DNA from: SLHU01 sp009929975
GTDB lineage: Bacteria; Bacillota; Clostridia; Saccharofermentanales; UBA5734
Reading direction: 5' to 3'
Assembly: GCA_040776905.1 (NCBI GenBank)
Contig: JAXGZQ010000002.1
Location: forward strand, 248,001-312,000
DNA length: 64,000 nt
Shown in pieces: positions 8,774 through 17,602 of the stretch. Position 1 is the stretch's first letter. Each line of letters starts with the position of its first letter. A program made the position numbers and the translations under genes. Below the pieces are notes generated by a model. The model saw nothing but the letters and a program-made list of their open reading frames with translations, did no database searches and had not been told where the DNA came from.

Positions 8774-9697
8774 ATGAAACGTTCTAAAAATAGAGATACA
8801 CACTTAAGTGCTGTTTCGGGATCATTAACGTTTAGTGATCGAGTGTTCAATATCATTAATACATTGATCATGATCTTCATCAGTCTTGCTATTATCTACC
8901 CTTTATACTATGTTCTTTTGGCATCAATGACTGATCCCGTTATTGTTAATACTGGTAAATTACTTCTTTACCCAGAAATGCCCTATTTTAAAGGTTATGA
9001 ACGAGCGATTGCATATCCTCCCCTTTGGATGGGTTATCGAAATACTATTATGTATACAGTTTTAGGTACGCTTATCTCATTGATTTGTACGGTGCCTGCA
9101 GCTTATTCACTATCACGCATGGACCTCGTTGGGCGACGGCCGTTAATGTTTCTTTTCACTTTCACCATGTTTTTCAATGGAGGGATTATTCCGCTATATA
9201 TAGTTATTCAGAGTCTTAATATTTACAATACTTTATGGGCTTTAATTCTTCCTCTTTCAGTCTCTGTATACAACTTAATCGTTTGTCGTTCTTTCTTTGA
9301 TTCTGGAATACCTGTTGAGGTGCTTGAAGCATCAAAAATAGATGGTTGTTCTGACTTTAAGTTTTTTTTCAAGATTGCATTACCAATATCTTCAACAATA
9401 ATTGCTGTTATGTGTTTATTTTACGCTACTGCGATGTGGAATCAGTTTTTCAATGCCCTGATGTTTCTGAGTGAAAATAATAAAATGCCATTGCAGGTGA
9501 TTCTTAGAAATCTTGTTCTGATGAATCAGGCAAACGCCATGACATCTAGTGCAGAAGAAATGGTGGCAAAACAAAATATTGTTAATCAGTTGAAATATGT
9601 AGTCATTGTTGTATCGGCAGTTCCTCTGCTAGTAGTATATCCTTTCCTACAGAAATATTTTGCTAGAGGTGTTACGATTGGTGCGGTTAAAGGATAA
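8774..9697 (+). CDS. ABC sugar transporter permease, LplC/YtcP type
   Basis: 307 residues, second permease of the heterodimer. Membrane segments begin at NIINTLIMIFISLAIIYPLY. The EAA loop is VEVLEASKIDGCSDFKFFFK. The C-terminal GVTIGAVKG tail is typical of this permease group. AGGTGG lies upstream of the ATG, 35 bp after the first permease, so the two are certainly co-transcribed. Confidence 0.9.
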   Translation: MKRSKNRDTHLSAVSGSLTFSDRVFNIINTLIMIFISLAIIYPLYYVLLASMTDPVIVNTGKLLLYPEMPYFKGYERAIAYPPLWMGYRNTIMYTVLGTLISLICTVPAAYSLSRMDLVGRRPLMFLFTFTMFFNGGIIPLYIVIQSLNIYNTLWALILPLSVSVYNLIVCRSFFDSGIPVEVLEASKIDGCSDFKFFFKIALPISSTIIAVMCLFYATAMWNQFFNALMFLSENNKMPLQVILRNLVLMNQANAMTSSAEEMVAKQNIVNQLKYVVIVVSAVPLLVVYPFLQKYFARGVTIGAVKG

Positions 9698-9848
9698 TAT
9701 TTGAGATTAATCTGGTGATTAAGTGAGCAAATTAGTTGATGATTGCTGACTTGGTTATAGAACAATGGACTGTTCAGATATGAGGGTTTGATTTGGATAC
9801 ATTATTCATACCTGAACAAAGCGTGCTAGGATGAAAATGGAGGTTACA

Positions 9849-11579
9849 ATGAAAACAAGAATTATTCCAATCATTTTAGTTCTCTGTATGCTGTTCACTC
9901 TTGTTGGATGTACTGGTGATGGTACAAAAGATGATAGTAGCAACGGTAGTACAGCCGAATTGGATTCAGAGTTAGTCAATCTAGACGGTACCTTACCCAT
10001 TATTAAAGATCCTGATGCGTTCGAGGAAAAATACGGAAAACTATCTATGTATTTTATCACGAACCCACAGCGGATTGTAGAAACAGAAGATCTTGCCATG
10101 GTTAAGAAATGGGAAGAAGATACTGGGATCCGTTTTGACTGGGAAACTGTTCCGAGTGAAGGTGCTCAGGAGAAAATTAACCTGATGCTAACTTCAGGTA
10201 GTGATCTACCGGATGCTTTCTGGAATTTTGGAGATGGCAGATCTGGAAATATGGTTGTTCAGTATGCTGACCAAGGTGTTTTCTTGCCAACAGAAAGCTT
10301 GATCAATGAAGAAATGCCAAATCTAAAAAAGATTTTAGACGAAAGTGATAATTACTGGGCAGAAATTACTGCACCTGACGGACATACTTATGGGTTTCCG
10401 TACATTGAAGAAATGTTCGGTTTAGTCTTAACCCCTGGTCCATTTGAAATTAATGAGAAGTGGCTAGAAAAAGTTGGTCATGACATGCCGACTACTGTCG
10501 ATGAGTGGGTTGATGCTCTTATCGCCTTCCGTGATTATGGTGATCTCAATGAAAATGGACTCGATGACGAGGTTATCCTAGCCACAACATTTAGTACAGA
10601 TGACACTTTTGGTTCATACAATATGTTTTATCGGTTCACAGGCGCATTTGGTATGGCAGATTCATACTGTATGGGTAATGAATATGCTGATCATCTCCGT
10701 CTGGTTGATGGAAAAGTGACATTTACGGCGATGGATGATGCATTTAGGAAGACTGCGAATTTTTTCAACGATCTTTATAATGAAGAACTGATTTGGGATA
10801 ATGCTTTTGATGTAGCAACGGATGTGACGTTCTCTAACTCTCTGTTAAATCAGGATATTGCACTTGTTGGTACATTTGGTGTCTGGGGTGACCAGGAAGT
10901 AACGAATTTTGACGTAAGACAAGAGTATAAACCTTTACCCAGACTAACTGGTGAAGCCGGTCAAACTGGTTTTGCCCTGAATTATTCAGAATGCCAAGAC
11001 TCATCAAATACAGCGATTACAACTGATTGTAAATATCCAATTCTTATTGCAAAGTTTGTTGATTATATGGTTGGTGATCCTGCAATTTCAATTCAATCAA
11101 ACTGGGGCGCGGTTGGGTATAACTACTACCTTGATGAAGATACCGGCGTCCTCCGCTTTCCGCTTGATGACAGAGGGAATATCATAAGTGTTCCACCATA
11201 TGAAGGATTTGGTGAAATGCGTGCAAATTCAACAACTGCTCGAGGTTCTATGGTTGTACTAAATGAATATTATGATACAGTTGCAGAATATGCATATGAT
11301 GCAGCAAATCTATTGGCATTCCAACGTGCTAATGGTAAAGATGAAATTCTTGATGAATATGATACAATACCAAAAGTTCTAATGACCACAGAAGAACTAT
11401 CAAGATTAGCCCAGATACAGCCAACTATTTCTGATATTGTGGACCGATATGTAATTCAATGGGTTTTGAATGGTGACGCAGACACAACGTTTGATGCTTA
11501 TGTATCAGAACTTAAAGCTGCCGGTGTTGAAGAACTTGTTGAAATCTATCAAGGTGCTGTTGACAGGGCTTCTAAATAG
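9849..11579 (+). CDS. Extracellular sugar-binding lipoprotein of ABC transporter
   Basis: 576 residues. The lipoprotein signal peptide ends in the lipobox LVGC (Cys21 from ATG 9849), so it is anchored on the outer membrane face. The body is a large (about 60 kDa) family 1 type solute-binding protein of the LplA/YtcQ kind, which accompany LplB/LplC permeases. ATG 9849 is chosen because GGAGG lies six bases upstream; that GGAGG lies inside the short extension from ATG 9831. Ligand is inferred as sucrose or fructo-oligosaccharide from the GH32 and fructokinase neighbours. Confidence 0.88.
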   Translation: MKTRIIPIILVLCMLFTLVGCTGDGTKDDSSNGSTAELDSELVNLDGTLPIIKDPDAFEEKYGKLSMYFITNPQRIVETEDLAMVKKWEEDTGIRFDWETVPSEGAQEKINLMLTSGSDLPDAFWNFGDGRSGNMVVQYADQGVFLPTESLINEEMPNLKKILDESDNYWAEITAPDGHTYGFPYIEEMFGLVLTPGPFEINEKWLEKVGHDMPTTVDEWVDALIAFRDYGDLNENGLDDEVILATTFSTDDTFGSYNMFYRFTGAFGMADSYCMGNEYADHLRLVDGKVTFTAMDDAFRKTANFFNDLYNEELIWDNAFDVATDVTFSNSLLNQDIALVGTFGVWGDQEVTNFDVRQEYKPLPRLTGEAGQTGFALNYSECQDSSNTAITTDCKYPILIAKFVDYMVGDPAISIQSNWGAVGYNYYLDEDTGVLRFPLDDRGNIISVPPYEGFGEMRANSTTARGSMVVLNEYYDTVAEYAYDAANLLAFQRANGKDEILDEYDTIPKVLMTTEELSRLAQIQPTISDIVDRYVIQWVLNGDADTTFDAYVSELKAAGVEELVEIYQGAVDRASK

Positions 11580-11614
11580 GTACTGATCTGGAATCAACAC
11601 ACTTTTGTGAATTG

Positions 11615-11649
11615 GCTGCCTCAGATCGCTTGCATCTGAGGTAGCTTTT
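11615..11649 (+). terminator. Rho-independent terminator of the transporter operon
   Basis: GCTGCCTCAGAT and ATCTGAGGTAGC form a stem of about 11 pairs with a 7-base loop, followed by TTTT. It starts 36 bp after the binding-protein stop codon. Confidence 0.8.
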
Positions 11650-11705
11650 ATTAAATATTCAATTTAGATTTTCATTTTAATTATTGATGCAGTTAAATTT
11701 GTAAA

Positions 11706-12056
11706 ATGAGGGGTGCGGACAAAAGGCTGAACCCCCGATCCGGTAGCTACAGGAGACGACTGTTGACCAAATCCGGTGAGGTACAGCTGAAGGTCCCCAG
11801 ACTTCGGTCTCTGCCCTTTGAAGCGACGATCATTCAGCGTTACCAGCGCCGGGAGATCAGCGTGGAAGAAGCTCTTGTCGAGATGTATCTGGCCGGTGTT
11901 TCTGTCCGTCGGGTGGAAGATGTCACCGAAGTGCTGTGGGGAGCCAAGATCAGTGCGGGTACCGTCAGCAAGCTGAACCAGAATGTCTATATCAAGATCG
12001 AGAAATAGCGTAACCGCAAGCTGTTGATGGCCTATTCCTATGTTTATCTGGACGAG
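11706..12056 (+). pseudogene. IS256-family transposase, N-terminal fragment
   Basis: Translates as a near copy of residues about 48-155 of the intact transposase lying next to it (shared stretches SGSYRRRLLTKSGEVQLK, RYQRREISVEEALVEMYLAG). A TAG stop interrupts after VYIKIEK at 12006-12008 and the match then continues. Its left end is joined to GAGGGGTGCGGACA (11708-11721), the same terminal sequence that bounds the IS3 remnant at 15113. It continues at 13379 after the inserted element. Confidence 0.85.
11975..12056 (+). repeat. 82-bp direct repeat, left copy
   Basis: Identical to 13379-13460. The two copies bracket the intact IS256-type transposase (12057-13378). The repeated segment is itself part of the older, broken IS256 transposase. 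Confidence 0.9.
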
Positions 12057-13378
12057 CTGGTGATCAGCCAGCGGTCAGATCGGCTGCAACCTCCATCTCC
12101 AGTTCCATCGCATCGAGGTGTTTCATATTAAGATAAAGTTTTGTCCCCCAAAGCGAATCTTCCATATAGCGAAGCCTAGCACAAACCAGCATCAAGGCCG
12201 AGTTCGAGTCAGGAAAGGCACCAACCACCCGGGTTCTTCGTCGGATCTCACGGTTGAGCCGCTCAATGGCGTTGTTGCTGCGGATCTTCATCCAATGCTC
12301 ATGCGGGAAGCCCATATAGGTCAGCGTTTCAGCAATCGAGTTCTCAACCTTCTTCGCGGCTTCCTTCAGCTTCATTTCTCTGAGTTTAATGACGACCGCC
12401 TTCGCTTTCTCCAGGGCTGCTGCCTTATCTTCCTGAGCGTGAATCGCCTTGAGCATCGCCGCCACATCCTTCATCTTGCTCCTGGGTACCACCGTGAACA
12501 CATTGCGATAGAAATGGACGGTGCAGCGCTGGTATTGGCTTTGCGGGAAGACCGTGTTAATCGCGTCCAGAAGCCCCAGACACTTATCACCAATAAACAA
12601 TCGGGTGCCAGTCAGTCCTCGCTGTTTGAGACTGACCAGGAAGCTATGCCAACTTGCCTGATCTTCCTTCATGCCTTCAGCCGCTCCGATCACTTCACGC
12701 TGTCCATCTTCATTGACCGCCATCGCGACCAGAATCGCGACGTTTTCGTAGTTGCCACCCCAGTTTCGCTTCAGATAGATCCCATCCAGATAGACATAGG
12801 GATAGGCCATCAACAGCTTGCGGTTACGCCATTCCTCAATCTTGGTATAGACTTTCTGGTTCAGCTTGCTGACGGTACCCGCACTGACCTTGGCTCCCCA
12901 CAGCGCTTCGGTGATATCTTCCACTCGGCGGACAGAAACGCCGGCCAGATACATCTCGACAAGAGCTTCTTCCACGCTGATTTCCCGGCGCTGGTAACGC
13001 TGGATGATCGCCGTTTCAAACGGCAGAGACCGAAGCCTGGGGATCTTCAGTTGTACCTCACCGGATTTGGTCAACAGGCGTCTCCTGTAGCTGCCGGATC
13101 GCGTGTCCAGCCTTTTGTCTGTTCGTTCGTAGCGTGTCGCGTTAGTCAGGCGATCCGCTTCTTCATCGAGCAGCGTGTTCAGGGTATCCTCGACGCTTTG
13201 ACGGACCAGTTCTCCCAGTTCCTGCTTTATCGCACCTTCATTAAGCGTTATAATCTTCTCAGACATGGTTCGGTCTCCTTTGCTTGGCTTGATGTTTTGT
13301 TCGTACTTTACATTTTAACCAAGCGAGACCGGTCATGTCTTTTCTTTTTTCAAAGTGCGCAATTTATGATACGTCATC
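12057..13378 (-). mobile_element. IS256-family element nested in an older relative
   Basis: About 1.3 kb carrying one transposase gene on the minus strand. The region past the transposase start has a plausible outer end (13267-13378), but the opposite end stops only 7 bases after the stop codon and I find no matching terminal inverted repeat, so it may be missing one end. It splits an older broken transposase of the same family and is bracketed by 82-bp direct repeats. Confidence 0.75.
12064..13266 (-). CDS. IS256-family transposase
   Basis: 400 residues, the usual length of this family. It catalyses cut-and-paste or copy-out transposition through a DDE active site; plausible residues are the Asp in YVYLDGIYLKRNW, the Asp in RLFIGDKCLGLLDA and the Glu in NNAIERLNREIRRRTRVVG. 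The CTVHFYRNV segment is also typical. A start at 13266 follows GGAG-rich leader sequence. The gene is intact and may still be active if the element ends are. Composition is GC-rich, unlike the AT-rich sugar locus around it. Confidence 0.92.
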   Translation of the reverse strand: MSEKIITLNEGAIKQELGELVRQSVEDTLNTLLDEEADRLTNATRYERTDKRLDTRSGSYRRRLLTKSGEVQLKIPRLRSLPFETAIIQRYQRREISVEEALVEMYLAGVSVRRVEDITEALWGAKVSAGTVSKLNQKVYTKIEEWRNRKLLMAYPYVYLDGIYLKRNWGGNYENVAILVAMAVNEDGQREVIGAAEGMKEDQASWHSFLVSLKQRGLTGTRLFIGDKCLGLLDAINTVFPQSQYQRCTVHFYRNVFTVVPRSKMKDVAAMLKAIHAQEDKAAALEKAKAVVIKLREMKLKEAAKKVENSIAETLTYMGFPHEHWMKIRSNNAIERLNREIRRRTRVVGAFPDSNSALMLVCARLRYMEDSLWGTKLYLNMKHLDAMELEMEVAADLTAG

Positions 13379-13460
13379 GAACCAGAATGTCTATATCAAG
13401 ATCGAGAAATAGCGTAACCGCAAGCTGTTGATGGCCTATTCCTATGTTTATCTGGACGAG
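13379..13460 (+). repeat. 82-bp direct repeat, right copy
   Basis: Identical to 11975-12056; it includes the same in-frame TAG stop. It is much longer than the 8-9 bp target duplications IS256 elements make, so a duplication or recombination step must have occurred. Confidence 0.9.
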
Positions 13461-13573
13461 ATCTATCTGAAGCGAAACTGGGGTGGCAACTACGAAAACG
13501 TCGCGATTCTGGTCGCGATAGCGGTCAATGAAGATGGACAGCGTGAAGTGATCGGAGCGGCTGAAGGCATGTA
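13379..13573 (+). pseudogene. IS256-family transposase, central fragment
   Basis: Continues the broken transposase of 11706-12056: after the repeated segment it reads IYLKRNWGGNYENVAILVA and REVIGAAEGM, then a TAG stop at 13571-13573. The sequence after that no longer matches. Confidence 0.85.
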
Positions 13574-14085
13574 GGAATGAAAGAAGACCTACAAACTACA
13601 ACAGATTAAAATCGACAGCGTGGACGAATAGACCTATTAGCACGCAGATATAGTGAATCGAGTACCAAACGGATGACCAAAGCACTACATTTTTGACAAG
13701 TATAAGCTAAATAGTGACCTAGAGTGGATAATTATATTATTGGTGGAGATGCTGCTTATTAACAAGTGGATCTTTATCTATGAGAGGAGATATTCTAACC
13801 TGTTTACCGATTGATCATAATAGGTAATCATGGAATAATAACATTTAATTGTATAGTAATCAGGAGAATCCTACCTGAATCTCTGGAGTAGTTATAAAGC
13901 TTTCGCTTGTGGGGGATCTGGTCGAAGATTGTAATTATCTGGAGAAAACTGATGTTTACGGGCCTGTCAATTACACCTTTGTAATTATGAGGATTCTGGC
14001 CGAAGTGATGGAGTTAACTTGAACAGCATCATAGACTCAAAATGTTTAATATAATAGACCAACTTAAAATAGAGGAGCTCGCAAT
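13574..14085. other. Intergenic region without recognised genes
   Basis: About 510 bp of AT-rich DNA between the IS256 debris and the fructokinase. No open frame, RNA gene or VSDT element seen. TATAAT occurs at 14050-14055, 30 bp before the fructokinase ATG, but without a convincing -35 box at the right distance (TTGAAC at 14019 is too far). Confidence 0.6.
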
Positions 14086-15072
14086 ATGGAAACAAGATTT
14101 GATATATCAGCGATTGGTGAATGTCTTATTGATATCATTATAAATGATGAAACCGAAGACAACAAATTATATATGGAGGGAAATCCTGGTGGAGCGCCGA
14201 CAAATGTTTTGGCCAGCGCTTCTAAACTTGGAGCAAAAACAGGGATGATTTGTAAGATCGGTAACGATAGCTTTGGGAAGTTATTGGTCGATATGATGAA
14301 GGATAATTTCATAAATACTGATGGAGTGATAATCAGTTTACATAACCCGACAACACTGGCTATTGTTAAATTGGATAAACACGGTGATCGTAGTTTTAGT
14401 TTCTATAGAAACATGTGTGCTGATATTATGCTTCAATCAAGCGAAGTTAAATACGAATTAATTGCAAAATCTAGAATATTTCATTTTGGTTCGGTATCAA
14501 TGACAAATGACCCTTCTAAGAGTGCAACAATAGACGCAATTTGTTATGCAAAAAGAAACAACGTAAAAATATCGTTTGATCCGAATTTACGTATTCCTTT
14601 ATGGGACAATTCCGAAAATGCAAAAAACACCATTTTATTTGCAATGAAATACGCAGATTATGTAAAAGTTTCGCAAGAAGAATTGATATTCTTAACAGGA
14701 TCGAATGAACTTGAAGCAGCAGCAAGATGTTTGTTTAGTGATTATCCTATGGAATTACTAGTCGTCACACTTGGTCAGAATGGCTGTTTTTGTAAGACTG
14801 GAAAAGGAGAGTTTACTTCTCAGGCTTACGATATTAGCCCTGTAGATACAACAGGAGCAGGAGATGCATTTTGGGGGACTGTTTTATTTAACCTACTTAA
14901 ATATTCAAAGGTCGATGAAATATCAGAATATTCATTAATCAATATTCTCGACATGGCTAATGCTGCAGGATCTCTTGTTGTTGGTAAGAATGGAGCAATA
15001 AGTTCATTGCCATGCATGATAGAGATTGAGAATTGTATGAATTCGGTTCCTCGTGTAGAAATAAAAAGATAG
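14086..15072 (+). CDS. Fructokinase, PfkB/ribokinase family
   Basis: 328 residues. Phosphorylates fructose, the product of the GH32 enzyme. PfkB features are NPGGAPTNVLASASKLGAK near the N-terminus, the substrate-binding KIGNDSFGKLL and the C-terminal anion hole/catalytic motif DTTGAGDAFWG with its catalytic Asp. The ATG follows AGAGGAG at 8-base spacing. AT-rich like the ABC transporter genes 2.5 kb upstream, from which it is separated by transposon debris, so the locus was probably contiguous before the insertions. Confidence 0.9.
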   Translation: METRFDISAIGECLIDIIINDETEDNKLYMEGNPGGAPTNVLASASKLGAKTGMICKIGNDSFGKLLVDMMKDNFINTDGVIISLHNPTTLAIVKLDKHGDRSFSFYRNMCADIMLQSSEVKYELIAKSRIFHFGSVSMTNDPSKSATIDAICYAKRNNVKISFDPNLRIPLWDNSENAKNTILFAMKYADYVKVSQEELIFLTGSNELEAAARCLFSDYPMELLVVTLGQNGCFCKTGKGEFTSQAYDISPVDTTGAGDAFWGTVLFNLLKYSKVDEISEYSLINILDMANAAGSLVVGKNGAISSLPCMIEIENCMNSVPRVEIKR

Positions 15073-15112
15073 TCTTTAATCTGTTTAGAAATATTCACTT
15101 AAGATAAATGAT

Positions 15113-15651
15113 GAGGGGGTGCGGACATTTTGTAGGGGGCCTTGTGTTATGTTGCTTTTACCGCTTTATAATGTCCGTAGAGGGGGGGAGTGTCAACGAT
15201 TATGCGCACTTTCAGTTCTCACTTGGCAGCTGGACGATGTCAACAAGGCCAGATGCCGAGCTGGTGAACATGATGCTGGATTTGGCGATCGAAACGCTGG
15301 GTGATGAAGAAAAACCGATCCTTCATTCCGACCGTGGCGGACACTACCGCTGGCCCGGCTGGCTCGAACGTATTGAAAAGACAGGCCTCATCCGCTCGAT
15401 GTCGAAGAAGGGTTGCTCACCGGACAATTCCGCTTGTGAGGGGCTGTTCGGCCGGATCAAGATGGAGATGTTCTATAATCGATCATGGGCCGGTGTCACT
15501 ATGGAATCTTTTCTCGAAACGCTGGACAATTATCTTCAGTGGTATAACAATAAACGAATCAAGATGTCGCTTGGCGGCAGGAGCCCCGTCCAATACCGAT
15601 TAAGCCTAGGGCTTGAACCGTAGACCGTCCAAGAAATTGTCCGCACCCCTC
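15113..15651 (+). mobile_element. IS3-family remnant with inverted terminal sequences
   Basis: Bounded by GAGGGGGTGCGGACA (15113-15127) and its inverse TGTCCGCACCCCTC (15638-15651). Only about 540 bp remain of a normal 1.2-1.5 kb IS3 element, so it is internally deleted. The right end truncates a nitroreductase copy. Confidence 0.75.
15180..15623 (+). pseudogene. IS3-family transposase (OrfB) C-terminal fragment
   Basis: Reads STRPDAELVNMMLDLAI, HSDRGGHYRWPGW, GCSPDNSACEGLFGRIKMEM and YLQWYNNKRIKMSLGG, i.e. the second half of the rve integrase core with the second Asp and the Glu of the DDE triad. The first Asp and all of OrfA are missing, so it is inactive. Confidence 0.85.
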
Positions 15652-15652
15652 G

Positions 15653-16037
15653 TGGTCAATTTCATCCCGCCGTTGACATCTTCGCTCGGATAGATGCCCA
15701 GCCAGACGCCGCCCAGACCCTGCTCATCCAAACTGAGCAGAATGTTTTCGGTTGCTGCTGAACAGTCCTGAGCGTAATAGCCGGCCTCTTTTTATTCCTT
15801 TGTGTCGGCGCAGACAGGAATCGCGGCGTCCGCATTGGTCAGCATCGCGATGTAGGAGTTGTTTTCTGAGATCGTCTGCAGATTCTGTCGGTCGCGTATC
15901 ACCACGAACGCCCATGGCTGGCGGTTGCCCGCCGACGGCGCATGTATTCCGGCTCGAAGTGCTTCCATGAGATGCTCATCATTGACCGTGTCTCCGGTAT
16001 ATTTGCGAATACTGCGTCGAGTATACAAACTGCTCAT
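15653..16037 (-). pseudogene. Nitroreductase pseudogene (truncated paralogue)
   Basis: Highly similar to the intact nitroreductase at 16628-17140: it begins MSSLYTRRSIRKYTG and shares APSAGNRQPWAFVVIRDRQN. A stop codon interrupts after ADTKE, the frame then resumes with AGYYAQDCSAATENILLSLD, and the C-terminus is cut by the IS3 end at 15652. Confidence 0.85.
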
Positions 16038-16040
16038 CAG

Positions 16041-16627
16041 GTGAACTCCATATCAGTTCAGCGCAATGTGTCAAGATGTTTATGGCAGAATAGAAACCAG
16101 CCACAATGGAAGTTAAGAAATCTACCAGTTGGAGAATAAAAAACTCCACTGCCGCGCCCCCGAATCATGTATCCTTTTAGTTAGTCTAACAACTGAAAGG
16201 AAGATCGGAGATGTTGACAATGGAGCGTATCTATCATATCAGGTATGAGTACTTCGAGAAAGACAACGCATACGGGAAATTTCCAGAACAACCGGACTCG
16301 CCCGAGAAACAATACCAAGTATGTCGAGCAGGAGGATTTCAGTTTGCCCAAACCCGTCAAGCACAAACGCCGAAGTAAAACTGACCTGTACCGCGATCAG
16401 GTACGGGAGTGGCTAATAGCAGACGAGACTGCGCATCGCAAACAGCGACATACAGCCACGTGTGTCTACAAGCGGGGTCGAAAATTACGTTTTCCCTGAG
16501 TGCTCATGACGGTCACCTGATTTCTGATGTGATGAGATCGCTGGTGGGTGGATCTGTTGTATGTTTATCTGGCGCCCATATCAATTATGTGGTGCTGTTC
16601 TCACGGTATGAGACGGTTCCGGTAAGA
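16041..16627. other. Region between nitroreductase copies: transposon scrap
   Basis: No intact gene. The central part holds an IS21-like remnant (16245-16499). The rest shows nothing recognisable apart from a short open frame running into the nitroreductase 3' end. Confidence 0.5.
16245..16499 (+). pseudogene. IS21-family IstA-like transposase remnant
   Basis: The segment KHKRRSKTDLYRDQVREWL followed by ETAHRKQRHTATCVYKR resembles the N-terminal region of IS21 IstA transposases, which carry a conserved D-x(n)-RKQRHTA stretch. The frame ends shortly after and no catalytic core or istB is present. Confidence 0.5.
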
Positions 16628-17140
16628 TTACAGTTGACGTTCCCAGACATCATGATGAATCCGGTCAGGCTTGAATCGGCTATGGACAGACGGTGTCTCA
16701 GCGGGATGGCCGACAGAGATCAACGCGAATGGGACGATATGATCCGGCAGACGGCATAAGCGGGTCAGCAGTTTCATCTTGTCTTCGCTTGGGTAGATGC
16801 CCAGCCAGACGCCGCCGAGTCCCTGCTCATCCAGACTGAGTAAAATGTTTTCGGTTGCTGCGGAACAGTCCTGCGCATAGTAGCCGGCATCCTTTTGTTC
16901 CGTTGTGTCAGCACAGACGAGGATCGCGACGTCCGCGCTGGTCAGCATTTTGCTGTAGGAGTTTGTTTCGGCGATGATCTGCAGATTCTGACGATCGCGG
17001 ATCAATACGAAAGCCCATGGCTGCCGATTGCCGGCCGACGGTGCATGCATCCCGGCTCTGAGTGCTTCCATCAGCTGCTCATCATGGACAAATTCCCCGG
17101 TATATTTACGAATACTGCGTCGAGTATACAAACTGCTCAT
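16628..17140 (-). CDS. Nitroreductase family protein
   Basis: 170 residues, a short FMN-dependent nitroreductase-like oxidoreductase. FMN contacts are suggested by YTRRSIRKYTG at the N-terminus and APSAGNRQPWAFV, with GLGGVWLGIYP further on. ATG 17140 is used because AGGAGG lies seven bases upstream; the upstream ATG at 17158 lies before that site. Substrate cannot be told. It is the intact member of a duplicated pair whose other copy is the pseudogene at 15653-16037. Confidence 0.88.
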   Translation of the reverse strand: MSSLYTRRSIRKYTGEFVHDEQLMEALRAGMHAPSAGNRQPWAFVLIRDRQNLQIIAETNSYSKMLTSADVAILVCADTTEQKDAGYYAQDCSAATENILLSLDEQGLGGVWLGIYPSEDKMKLLTRLCRLPDHIVPFALISVGHPAETPSVHSRFKPDRIHHDVWERQL

Positions 17141-17200
17141 CGGATAGCCTCCTGTCATTTACGGTGTTCAATAAGAGTGCCAATAAAGATGTCATTAAGC

Positions 17201-17421
17201 TGTCAGACACTTTTGTGTGCGACATAAAGGTGTCAGACACTTTCGTGTGCGAAAGTATTATCAGTATAACATGGTCTGAGAAAGTGCGTCCAACAGGGAT
17301 TGATCCCGGTGCTGGGGCTTTCATCCTAGTGTCAGACACCGCGATGTGATTCGTTTGCACAATTTGGTGTCAGACACCAAGGTGCGAAAATCAGCCGATT
17401 CACGTGTTGGTGTCTGACACC
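17201..17421. repeat. Loose cluster of VSDT elements
   Basis: Cores at 17201-17210 (half), 17229-17240, 17329-17340, 17366-17378 and 17409-17421 in the 460-bp gap between the divergent nitroreductase and surface-protein genes. The copy at 17366 is nearly full: TGCACA, four bases, core, four bases, TGCGAA. The remainder of the gap shows no gene. Confidence 0.85.
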
Positions 17422-17602
17422 AGGTGTTTATTTCTGGTTTTCTTGTGATATTTTTTCCATTGATTGATTGATTTTGGGCTGCAGCCTATGGTTATTCAAC
17501 ATCAAAGACCGTATGGTCGGTTTGTGTGGATGATCTGCCGCTTTGCTGATAAAGGTGAAGGATGGCGATGCCATCTGTATGGTCAGATGATGGAGGTCGA
17601 TG

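Noticed and set aside
12118..13431. Long open frame (437 codons) on the plus strand
   Set aside because: It is antisense to the intact IS256 transposase, has no family match and no ribosome binding site.
11975..13460. 82-bp repeats as a transposition target-site duplication
   Set aside because: IS256 elements make 8-9 bp duplications; 82 bp needs another mechanism.
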